This document shows positions 25,842-37,367 of a DNA stretch of 64,000 bases, piece after piece. Under the pieces are notes generated by a model that ran no database searches, was not told the DNA's origin, and saw nothing but the letters and a program-made list of their open reading frames with translations. The position numbers and the translations under genes are program-made. The stretch's first letter is position 1; each line of letters begins with the position of its first letter. Origin of the DNA: Adineta vaga (taxonomy: Eukaryota > Rotifera); assembly GCA_021613535.1 (NCBI GenBank), contig CP075496.1:1922001-1986000 (forward strand), written 5' to 3'.

Positions 25842-28800
25842 CTACCTATTGAATGAATGCTGATTACGTGAAGCTAAAATAGAAAAGTAAATTTAAGTTT
25901 TTAAGTTGGAATCAAATTAAAAATTAGTTTTTGAACGAAATAACTTACACATATAATTGGAATTGTTATACTGTTGTTGTCGTTGTAAATGCGGATGATA
26001 TGAATATTGTGATTGATGAGTTGGATATAAATGAGATGGATGATGGTGAGGATATTTCATTGAATGATGATGAAAACGAGATGATGATGCTGTTGCTGCT
26101 GCTACTGTTGAACGTGGATTGAGAAATGGATGTGGAAAAGGAAAATTAAAAAAAGGTGGAGGTACTGGTGTTCCGCGAGGAACAAAATGATGATATGGCT
26201 GAGCATAGGGATCGAGATGCATTGGTGCATGTGAAGGAGGTAAAAGAGGTGGATCTTGTGATGTTCGATATGTATGGTTTGATAAAGAACGTGATTGTTG
26301 ATAGCTTTGTGATGAGGATGGCATTGGTCTTGATGATCGAGTTGTTGAAGATGATGAAGATTTTTTGAATGATAGTCTTTCATTTGTTTTTGTTGATGAT
26401 GATGATGATGTTCAACGTACGGTGGTGAACTATCATTATAATTCGTCGTCGCTGTTCCTGATGATGATGATGAAGACGATGCCAATGATGAATTTTTTTG
26501 TTTGGATGTTTCTAATGGTGTAGGAGAAACAGGTTCAAGTGCTTCCGTATCAAGTGCATAATCTGTATTTGTTAATGATTTACTACTTGTAGTACTTGTC
26601 GTACTCGATTTTCGATGATGATGTCGATGATGGTTATGAAGATGATGCTTCTTTTTATTTGGACTATTGGAAAAACGACAAAAATTTTCATAAGAATTTC
26701 CTTTATGTTGTTGAAGATTAAGATCAGTTTCTGGTGGTGGTGTTATAAATGCATTATTATTTTGATGATGTTCATGATAATTATCAAAAGTAAATATATG
26801 AGAATAATTTGCTTTCAATTTGTCGTTTTTATCTTGACTATCAAATAGTAATGGTGGTGAACTTTGTCTATGTTCGAGGGATGTGATACTAGATGGAGAA
26901 ATCTGTTCATCAATAATAAAGCCTGAATGAAGAGTTGTTGTCATTGTGACCGCTGGTGATGACGGAAGTTGTTGAGATTCACTTTGAATTGGAGATTGTG
27001 TATGAGTTTCATTTTTTGGTTGAGCTTCAATAAGTGTTGCAGGTGCTGTTTGATTATATAATTGATTTAAAGGTTGTTCAAATTGTGTTAAACCTGAAGA
27101 TTCCATTTCTGGTGATTGATTTGTGAGTGTCTTCTTTTTCTGATGACGATGATGATGATGAGATTTTTTATTTTTATTTTTATGAATTTTTTTCTTTTGA
27201 GTTTTTCTTTCGGAAGAAACATTTGGTGATAATTTGGGACAAAGAGTTATTTTTAATGATGAATGTTCAAGAGGTTGAGGTGACGGAGATTTTTGTTTAT
27301 AAATTTGATGAAGTCCCAGTTTAACCGGTGGAATAACGGGTGTTGTTTCTTGGAATTGTTTAATTTGAAGATTTTGTTGATGTTGAAGATTAGAATGATA
27401 TTTTTGTTGATAACGAGAAAATGTTCGTTCAAATAATTTTGAACTCATTTTTCTTGGTTCAATCTGATCAAGTAATTGATCAACATTATCAATAATTAAA
27501 TACTTCTTTACCGGTGTTTTTCCTTGAGTTTCGATTATTTCATATGGATCAGTTGTTGTTATTGTCGATTCGCGTAATAAATCTTCAATCACATTATCAT
27601 CATTGTTCAATGTACTTTTGTCGGTATTTAATTGAGCTAAACAACCTGAATCGATTATCATTTCATCTTGAATAGGTTTTATAAATATTGAAGAATGTGA
27701 CGTAGAAGTATTGGATTCAATCAATGCACAACTTTCTGATGTTTCTCTTAATTGAAGAGCACTTGATGGCAAAGCTAGAGTATCTAAGATAGGTGAATAA
27801 ATATTTGCAGTATCATTAGAAAATGTATTTTGTATGTGTGATGATGAAAGTAACGAATCAAAATCAATTGATTGATTATCATTTGATGAAGATTTATTTG
27901 AACGACCAGGAGTTATTAATTGCGTTGTTGTTGGTACATTCAAAGGTGGTACTAGGGAATCAATTGATTCTAATTCTAAAAAAGATGAAAGATCAGTAAC
28001 AGATGTATTGATAATTGAATTATCAGGAAGATTTTCATTTAATGTTGTAGATGCAATGATATTAGATTGTAAATTTTCAAGTATAACAATTGGCTGTTGT
28101 TGATTAGGTTGAATTTCTCCTTGTTTTTGAGTAAGTTCTGCTTGTTGTTCAATTGGATAAAAATATTGTAATTCATTCAATACAGTCGAAGCTTGTTCTG
28201 TTGTTAATTGAATATTTGCACTGTTAATAATTTCATTAGTTTCTTCTAATAAAGCAAATGAAAAATCTGTCGAAATAACCGTTGGATCATCTGCAGCAGT
28301 TGCTTGAGCATGGCGTAAAGCATCTTGATCCGTTACCATAACTAAATCATCAAGAATATTTTGATAATTGACAGATTCATAAGTAGCCACTTGACTTGGT
28401 TCGATATGACGTGCACTAAAAGAATATTTTACAAAAAGAAAAATATTTAACCTTTCATCATCAATTTCTTTCTTACGTCAATTGAACACCTTCTTCGGGT
28501 AATAAACTTGTCATGTTAGTCATAAGAAGTGTATTCGTTTGTAATATTTGTTGTTGTTGTTGTCGTTGTGAACCAAGTGGTACAACAGTAGTAAAAACAT
28601 TGTTATTAATTAAGGATGAACTTGGAAATGTTGAAGGAGGATGAGATACTGAAGAATTCGTTTGTGTTATTGATTGATCATTCATTTGATTAGGATTATC
28701 AGTTAAAATACTAGCAAAAAGATTTTGATCTGAATTAACACTTAATCGAATACCAGCATCTTCTAAATCGAATTGTTTAAGAAATGTATTTTCATCAAAA

Positions 28801-30553
28801 TTCATTTCAACAAGTCTCATATCTTCTTCACTCATAAATGATGTTATTTGTTCACTTTCAACATTGAAATCGTGTGTTTCATGTTCTAATCGATCATTAA
28901 ATTCATCAAGAGTTGGCATAGATGTAGTTGTTATTTCATTTGAAAGTAAATGACTTGCTGTTGTTTGAGAAAGAAAATTCGATGCCATTAATTCTTGATC
29001 AAGATTTTCAAGTAAACCAGATACGGATTCAGCAAATGCAGTCGATGGTGATGAAGAATTAATTGGTAAAATACTTTCACTTTGAGAATGAACAAGAGTT
29101 TTAATATTACGTTTGGTAGGTTTTCGATTTGTTGTTGAACGTTTCGTTATAGGATTATTGGAAGTAGTCGTACGTTGAGTATTGGATAATGTAGATGCTA
29201 ATGGTCGACCATGATTTAATGTGATAGTTAGAGTGGAAGAAGTATTCGATGGTTTTTTACGATTACGTTGTCGAGGTTTATTTGATTTTTTATTTGTTGA
29301 TGAAATAGAGAGATCTGAAGATTTGGAATGAACTAATGATATAGGAAGATCATATTGATTTTCGATGGAAGACGTTTGTGATTGATAATTTGTTGTTGTT
29401 GTTGTTGATGGTGAAGATGAATAATTGGGTGAAGAAAATAAAGATATTGTAGGAGAACTATCCACATATGGAGATGATGCTCGTAGAATATTTGATGAAG
29501 ATTGCGTTTCATTAAGAACTACAGGTTTATAAATCTAAATAGATGAATAGAGTTTGAATTCAAATCAATCTATTCATATATAATCAATACATACGCGTAA
29601 TGAATTCGTTCTTGATGATAGTTTTGGACGAATTGATCGTGGAAATTTATGATTGGAATCATTATTTAGTAAGTTTGTTGTATTACTATTAGATGAAGAA
29701 GCATATTTTCTTGTAAGATTTTCATAATGTTCAGCTTTCATTTTTGGTATAACAGGTACTAATTCTTGATGTTGACGATTTATAAGTGGTTTTATTCGAA
29801 TGGAAATTGGCGGCTTTTCTGATGATGATGACGAATCATTTGGAAGACAATTTGGTGAAATTGATGTTGTAGAAGTCGTAGTTGTACTTGTTGTCATTGT
29901 TTTTTCAGATGTAGATGTTTGAGATAAATACATAACATTATTTTGTGAAGCAAAAAACGATTGAATCGAATCGAGACTAACATTATTAAAATTTACTAAA
30001 TTAATTGGTTGAATTAAATTCGTATTATTTTGTACAAGTGTATTGGAATTATTTTGTACGAATGGTTGTGTATTTGTTTGAATAACTGTATTAAAATTTG
30101 GAGTAATATTAGATTGATTTCCTTGAATCGTTTGTTCATTGTAATTTTGTTGATTCATCGGTCCATGATTATGAATATGTTGATGATTGATTTGATTCGT
30201 TATTGTCGTCGAATTTGTTGTTAAAGTTAGATCAGAATGATCAAATGTAATATTCGTAGAATCTGGTACTGTGGAAGATATTGATTCAGAAGATTTACCA
30301 TTCGTATTTAATGATGGATCAAGTAGGAGTCCTTCTGAAAAGAGATAAACAATAAGGTTATATTTGGAGGAAAAAAGAAACGAAAGAAATATTTACGAGT
30401 ACGAAGTAATTGTAAAAGTTTTGCATTTTCTTCTCGAAGATTCCGAACTGTATCTTCAAGATTGGATGCATGATTATAATCTAAACAAGACGTTCTTTTT
30501 TTCTGACAAAGAAATAAATAAATTTTCTCACCTCTTTTATCTGGTTCTTCCAT
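25842..30553 (-). CDS. Very large Ser/Gln/Asn/His-rich protein with N-terminal leucine zipper, probable nuclear regulator
   Basis: Seven exons fit: 30532-30553, 30397-30480, 29595-30334, 28477-29534, 26421-28415, 25949-26376, 25842-25873 (4359 nt, 1452 aa). Using acceptor 26328 instead of 26376 also keeps frame. Residues 12-38 (LEDTVRNLREENAKLLQLL) are a short leucine zipper/coiled coil. The rest is low complexity, with polySer, polyHis and Lys/His-rich basic runs near 27125-27190. One less repetitive block, around EPSQVATYESVNY and DDLVMVTDQDALRH (28300-28410), may be a conserved module. Acidic-hydrophobic segments (EEDMRLVEMNF, FLKQFDLED) resemble activation domains. I do not recognise the family; a transcriptional role is inferred from composition only. 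The last two exons are in a different frame from the apparent continuous reading through 26102. Confidence 0.65.
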
Positions 30554-33408
30554 GGCATTAAGAAAGATTTCTTCGATAAAATAAAATACAAGAGAATAAT
30601 ACATAACATTGAAAGGTAACAATAGTACACTGTTCCATAGTAATGATTTACATATGTGGATACGAAATAAAGGACAAGGAAAAAAAATAGATCTAGAATT
30701 ATTTTAATCAAAGAAATTATTAATATTTTTATCATGCAAATGAAGTTAAAACAAGCATGACAACAAAAAAAATTGTCAATATAGCCATGATTTTGTTGTT
30801 CATGCCTCTTGACATATTTCCTCTTTTCAGTTCAATCAATGAAAGAACTTTAGTAGGTTTTCAAGCAATATTTCTCAATAAATCAATCGAATACATTAAT
30901 TCGCACGATATATTCTTGATTTTTTCGATGAATTCAATTAATTCAATGTGCAAAAATTCATTTCTATAGATGTCGCTTTTATGAAAAATAAAATGTGAAT
31001 AAACATTTTTAACTTTGATAAATACATAAATTAACTATAAGTATCTAGGATTTGCAAACTCGGATAAAAATGAATAATTACCATGACAACCAAGAACATT
31101 GATTATGTCTACTCATTCGTTTTCCTAGAATGACGTCGAACAAATATCTAAAAGTGCATATACTTTGTCGGCGTTTGAGAACAGATGTTTGTAAGCATAA
31201 TATCATCATTATCAATCGAAAAAACGGGTGAACGGATGATATAAGTCAGGTTATTTTATTGATCACGCAATCGAGTGTGAAGAGGATAAAAAAAGAAAGA
31301 GGAATAGTGAGCGTTCGTGACAATATACCCACACATACATACATACACGCGTACTCCGTTTGTATATAACTATCGTATCTTTTCATCGTGAACAATTTTT
31401 TTTTTGTGTCTGTGTCTGTGTGAAAAATGAAATTAACGATTAATATCGTCTGACGTCTTTTGTAAACTATTAAATGATGTAATGAAGATGAAAAGTTTTT
31501 ATCTTGAATATTTTCAGCTTGAATTGTATGAATTTGTTTGTATATCGGAATAAAAAGCAAGAATCCATCAATATTTAAACAAGGATAATATATATATATA
31601 TTTGTTTATTTTTCTTTGTTCACAGTTTTTATGGTAGCCCATGTATAAACCGATGAAGAGAAGAAGAAGAAAAAAAGTATGAGAAATTGAGAGAAAAATC
31701 TCGATCCTTTTCTTCCAATCACACAATAACATCCGTTGCTGCAACAGTTGTGTCGTCGATCATCATACTACTTCATCGACGTCTTCTATTGAGTTGCACA
31801 AAATGAATGTGTGTGTGTGCATGCTTAGTCTGATTTTCTTTCATTCTGTTTGTCTCACTGGTTTCTTCTTCTTCTTCTATTACTATTACTTCTTGTTCGT
31901 TTGTCGATTTTTTTTACTACATCACACTGTTAGAAGAAAAAAGACCTTGCCTGTTGTCATTCACTCTCATTCATTTATTCACTTGTTTGACCTTAACTGA
32001 AACAACATACAGAGAATAAGAAGAGCAAAATAACATTCTAATATTCAACTAAAATGTGATTATTAATAACAGGGGTAAGAGAAGTCTTTCTACTTATAGT
32101 TGGAAATCGATACTGATCGTTTGATCACACACAAACATATGTGCTTATATATATATAGACTGATGTAATTCATCTTTTTGTTCTCCTTTTTTTATCCTTT
32201 TGTCTTTGTAAAATGACAAATTTCATGGTGTAACTCTTTAGTCAAATTTCACCTGAATGTGGACGTGCAAAAATGTATACGAATGTTATGTAATAATCAG
32301 TTGGAGAGATAAAAGAAAAATAGGAGAGAATAAACGTATGCATATACATAGCAGTCTGCATTTTTCTTATGTATCTTCCTCCATTTACTTGCGTAAGCTA
32401 TATCAACAGTTGGAGAGTGAGAGAATCAGACGAAGAAACACCGGATGTTACGATGATAACGTCATTATTTGTAGTAGCAGCAGTTGAGAACGGACATAAT
32501 ACTATTGACCTCGAAGATAGGATAGATGCTTAGGAAACAGGAAAGAACGAGAGAAGAAACGAGAAGTTCACCAAAAGATAACAGAAAGTTGCATATTAGA
32601 ACGATGTATTAGACTGATGCTGTCGTTGCTTTGATTCTTATAGATCGAATTGATCATATGACATGCATATTCTATTACACATATACATCCTTCGCTTTTC
32701 GTCTAGATATGTCTATTTCTATGGTTAATCGTCACTCTTCGTCTGTTTGTTCTCGTATATTATGCCACGATAGAGTACAAAAGATGCAATTTTTGATAGA
32801 ATTGTATTCTTTTCTTTTGCTATCATTATGTCTGATACTCTAGCCTTCTCTGATTGTCTCGGTTAGAATATTAGTATTTTTATTTGAGTAGAATATGGTG
32901 TATCATTGTCATTTGATGTCAAACTTGTATGCATCCATAGACATCATCTTGTTAGGAAGATTCTTATTGATAATATTAACGTTTGACTGTTTACGAGCCT
33001 TGATTTTTGCATTCTAGAAGTATCATTCAAAATCTAAAGTGATTTATAAGTACATGTGTTATATTTCTATACGTATTGCTTAGATTTCTGATTCAATTTC
33101 GATCTTTTCTTTCTTTCATTCTTTTCGCATTTTTTTCTCTATAACCTTCGATGTTAATCAAGGAGTCTTTTCTTACACAAAGGAACATCAGGTGGGTTTT
33201 CATCATCTATTGCTCACTCTCTATGTGTTCGTCTGCAATCAATAAATATTGTTTAATCGAACAAGATTCAATCACCTGTTTTCTTTCTCTCTCTCTCTCT
33301 ACATATATATATATATATATGTATATATATTTACAGATGTACAAACGTGATTATTACTAGTGATCATCGTATTGATAAAGGTTATAAGCAATATTGAACG
33401 GTAAAACG
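30554..33408. other. Divergent intergenic region between the large orphan gene and the J-domain gene
   Basis: About 2.9 kb with no supported gene. It holds AT repeats near 31590-31603 and 33303-33325, a CT run near 33283-33300 and GT-rich tracts near 31408-31424 and 31806-31822. Both flanking genes are transcribed away from it, so both promoters lie here. Short open frames are low-complexity. Confidence 0.4.
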
Positions 33409-35980
33409 ATGGTAGTCAAAGATTGCTACGCTATATTAGGGGTTAAATCAACAGCAACTGGAGACGAAATTAAAAAGGCCTATCGAAAGAAAGCTCTTCA
33501 ATATCACCCTGATAAAAATCCATCTGCAACAGCTGAAGAAACATTTAAAGAAATTAATAAAGCATACGAAACCTTGGGTGATGTCGATAAACGTCGAACG
33601 TATGATTTACAACAACAAAAACCTTACACTACAACAACAAATAAATCAACTACACAACCAAATAAACAAGAAACTTCATTTAAATCATCATTTCATTCAC
33701 CCGGTCAACCACATTTTACTTTTCATACATCAGCAACACATAATGATGGATCATCATCATCACGTTCAGCACGTTTTCGTTTTCATCGAATGGGTCCAGA
33801 TCCATTTGCTAATCATCAACAACGACATGCACATTTTTCCAGTTCATTTTTTGATGCATTTCGTCCTCCAAATTCACCTTTCTTTGATTCAACGAACAGT
33901 CACATATCATCCGATGATGACGATGATAACAATGGAACAGATCATCATAAGAAAAATTCCACTTTTGGTAAACATACAAAACTTGATTGAAAAATTTTCA
34001 ACAAGATAAATATTCATTTCTTAGGATCAGATGATTTTGATTTTGATGCATCACCTCGAACACATGGTCCTAGTCAAACACGTTTTACAACTTATAGTCG
34101 ACCAAAATGGGATAATAATTGGGCATTTGATAATGACGATGAAAATAAATCATCCGAATCATCAGATAGTAAATTTCCATCCATGTTTCAACAGCGTTCC
34201 AATGCTGACAATCCATTTATGATGTTTGAAATGTTAACACGTGCTGTTTTTGATAAATTCTTTACAGATGATTCATTTTGGCAAACATTAAACTCTCAAG
34301 ATCTTCCATTTCCACACGCTAATCAACAACAAACACCACGTTCATCAACAACTCGTTTACGTAGTAGTTCACAACAACGACCATCAGCAACTACTACAAC
34401 GAATAATCGAACACGTATTCATGTTAATCATGTACCATCATCAAGTAAAAAAGCAAATGAAATGCATTTCGAATGGTTAGGCGGACAAAATGAAAAACAA
34501 AAACGAACATCATCATCAACACGTTTCGATAAAAATGATAGTGATGAAGAAAATATGGAAGATAATTATGTTTATCAACAAGCTAAACCAACAACAATTA
34601 ATGCTCATCGTTTGAGACGACGTACAATGAATAATACAGAACCAAAAATATTGTCATGTCAATTTTGTTTTCAACCAATGGCATCGACAGAAGCTCGTAT
34701 TCAACATGAAACTGCCTGTCGACAACGTCCAACAAAAACAGCAACAAATTTTCGATCAAAACCTTATCAATCAGCCACAAATATAACTGATGATAGATTA
34801 TTTTCTTCGAAATGTTCATATTGTCATCAAGAAATTCGTTTAACTGATCGTAAAGATCATGAAGCACTCTGTAAACAGTTTGGAACAAAACGACAAACAA
34901 CAACAAATCCAAGCACCAAACGTTTTAATAATTCAATGTCTAATGATCATAGTCAATCTCCAACAAAAACATCGTCCGGTAATAAAACGAAACAAACTAG
35001 TGTCGACAGTACCAACAAATAGCTGCCTGTTTTGTTTTTGCTTCTTTATATACTTACTTAAACTCCTATTTAGTTTCTGCTCAAGCATGAATAATAGAAA
35101 AGAGAAACATTTTTATTTTTATTTGCTTTGTTTTTGTTTTTCACTCGGTAATACACGCTCATTGATATATTCTATTATACATATATAGACATGCATGTTC
35201 TTTTGTTTCATAAATGTATAGATTGTTATGTAATAATTTTCACTTTAGAAAGCATGATTATGGTAAGTTTGCATGCACTTACTGTAGTTGCTAAAACTAA
35301 TTAATCTGTAAATACTCGAGGAAGAAGAGTTAGATTTGCTTAGAAATTTCTTTACTTTTTGTTTTCTTTTTATTTTTATAGGAAATCTTAGTAATGGTAT
35401 TGAACAATTACGTACATGTAATCGTTGTCATCGAATATTTCCTGTTTTATCTGATCTATTTAATCATATGTGTGATGACGAAGAAGAATTTTTTCAAACG
35501 AAATCAACAATATCATCTTCATCATCATCGAATAAACATACCAGTGATAATTTATTTAATACTACTAATACTCAGTCGAATAAAACAACGTTAGATAATA
35601 AATCTTCATTTAATCAGGGAGTATCATCTTCAAGACCTCTCAAGCTCAATCGTCGTTCATCATTCAATGATTCTTCAATACGTTCGAAAAAATTATTTTC
35701 TCCAATATCACCTACATCATCACCACTCTTTAAAGCACCTGTTAATTCAACATCCGTACATATTTCACCATTGAACCATTTAAATAGTTATAAATCCAAA
35801 TTAGACACAACACACATTCCTTTCTCTAAACGACCTTTATTTCGACCAGATACAAATAATATTACACGTATATCGTCACCACAATCTTCACCATCATTAT
35901 TCAATGATAAAATACCACAAACATCGAGTACTTATGTCTACCTACGAAATCCATCGTCACCTATACATGTCAATTCGTAA
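33409..35980 (+). CDS. J-domain (DnaJ/HSP40) protein with three C-terminal CxxC..H..C fingers
   Basis: Three exons, 33409-33967, 34025-34978 and 35382-35980, total 2112 nt (703 aa) in perfect phase. The J domain fills residues 1-66: [20 protein letters not shown], then the HPD motif at 33-35, which stimulates HSP70 ATPase. A long Ser/His/Phe-rich region follows. It ends in small zinc-finger-like units: [30 protein letters not shown] and, in the third exon, [13 protein letters not shown]. The ATG at 33409 is the first plausible start. If the 403-nt intron is retained, translation stops at 35022 and the third finger is lost, so two isoforms are possible. The pairing of a J domain with such fingers is not a standard class I-III DnaJ layout. 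Confidence 0.85.
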
Positions 35981-36066
35981 ACTGAATGATTTTTCTTTCT
36001 TTCTGTGTGCGTGTGTGTGTGTGTGTGCGTTTAGACTAGACGTATGATCAGTCTTATTAAAACAAA

Positions 36067-36906
36067 ACCTGTTCGTTATGCATAGTGCATTGAAAATGAA
36101 TAGATATTCATTGAATTATTGTCGTTTTTTCATTCAACAAAATAAGACATAAATAATATTTATGAATGAGTTTCATTGACAGTAAAGGACAAGTGAGCTT
36201 GTTTTCATAATAATTTCGAGTTTTTAGTTGAAAAATAAACTCAATCAAGGTTTTTTTTTTATAAAAATCAATCTACTCTTTCAAAAATTCTTAGAAATTA
36301 TTTTCGAAGACTTGCATTTTCTTTTCCTATGTCGAATAAGACATTAGTCTGTTCTTCGTTGACAAGCATGACCTTATTCTTCATTTGCATATTACCCTGA
36401 AGCATTCATTCTCCATCATATCACAGTAACCAAACTGGCAGTATACTTATAAAATACAATTAAATGACAATATTGACACCTATTTGTTTCGCTCTCTCTC
36501 TCTCTCTCTGCCGGCATAAATAAATGACAAATACCATGGTGCATTGACTTTCTCTTTCACATAAAAGAGAACACAGTCAAGGTCGAGAAATTCATTTTCT
36601 TTGAAAATAACTTTTTGATCTATTTTCTATTTAATCTGATACCTTAAAAATTAATTTCATCCTTGTTACCAAGGCTATTTCTCTCTATGAAATACCATCA
36701 ATGGAATTCTAATTAGATTTTAATAGGACATTAATGTATCTTAGACATTCTGCTTAATCAAGGCTAGTTATATGATATAAGTCAAGTACCATCGAGCATA
36801 AAGAAGATAGAAAAATAAGGCGGTCTTCGCGTCATAATACAAACAAGGAAATAATAAGTGAATCCATTGATCATCTGTGATATCCTTGCTTTATAAAGAT
36901 CAGTCT
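36067..36906. repeat. 840-bp non-coding dispersed repeat, copy 1
   Basis: This block is nearly identical to 53841-54674 in the same orientation, differing by scattered substitutions and the length of a CT run (about 36493-36509). It begins at acctgttcgttatgcatag and ends near ctttataaagatcagtct. No terminal inverted repeats, reading frame or target duplication was found. It lies between the J-domain gene and the 3' end of the PPR-DYW gene. It could be a mobile-element fragment or the edge of a segmental duplication. Confidence 0.8.
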
Positions 36907-37367
36907 TTTAATTATTAATAAAATCTTCTATTTTGTTACCACTGTTAAACAATATTACAAATATCGTTTTGACAACCCCAAATATTATGAAGACATTGAA
37001 CTTGTTGATAAGATGTAATATTCAGTTTCTTTATAAGTAATGCATTGTCGTGTGTTCGTAAATATGTGACAATAGTTCCAGTTTTTATATCTGTTCGAAA
37101 CATTAAGGTAAAGCGATTCTGCTTCACTATATATATATATATTTAATAAGACCATTATGGCAGGCACCTATTTCCTTCACCCTATTGCTTTGAATAAGAA
37201 TTCATGAAATATTATATAAGTTTCGTCTATTTTAGAAATGACAAGTAAATTTTTTTCCCCTCTTTTTTTCTTATTATATTCTAACAAAACATCGTTTCTC
37301 TTTATTCAAATTCCTTGAACAAAAAGGAAAACAAAGTAACATTTAAAAGTTTTGTATTTTAGAAATA

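Noticed and set aside
26102-26324. Continuation of the large orphan frame into a His/Leu-rich tail
   Set aside because: The alternative frame reached after a GTACGT donor (26420) reads ordinary Pro/Ser-rich protein and splices on to a final exon with total phase intact.
34979-35022. Stop at 35022 as the end of the J-domain gene
   Set aside because: Splicing 34978 to 35382 restores frame, uses consensus sites and adds a matching finger; the stop is kept only as a possible retained-intron isoform.
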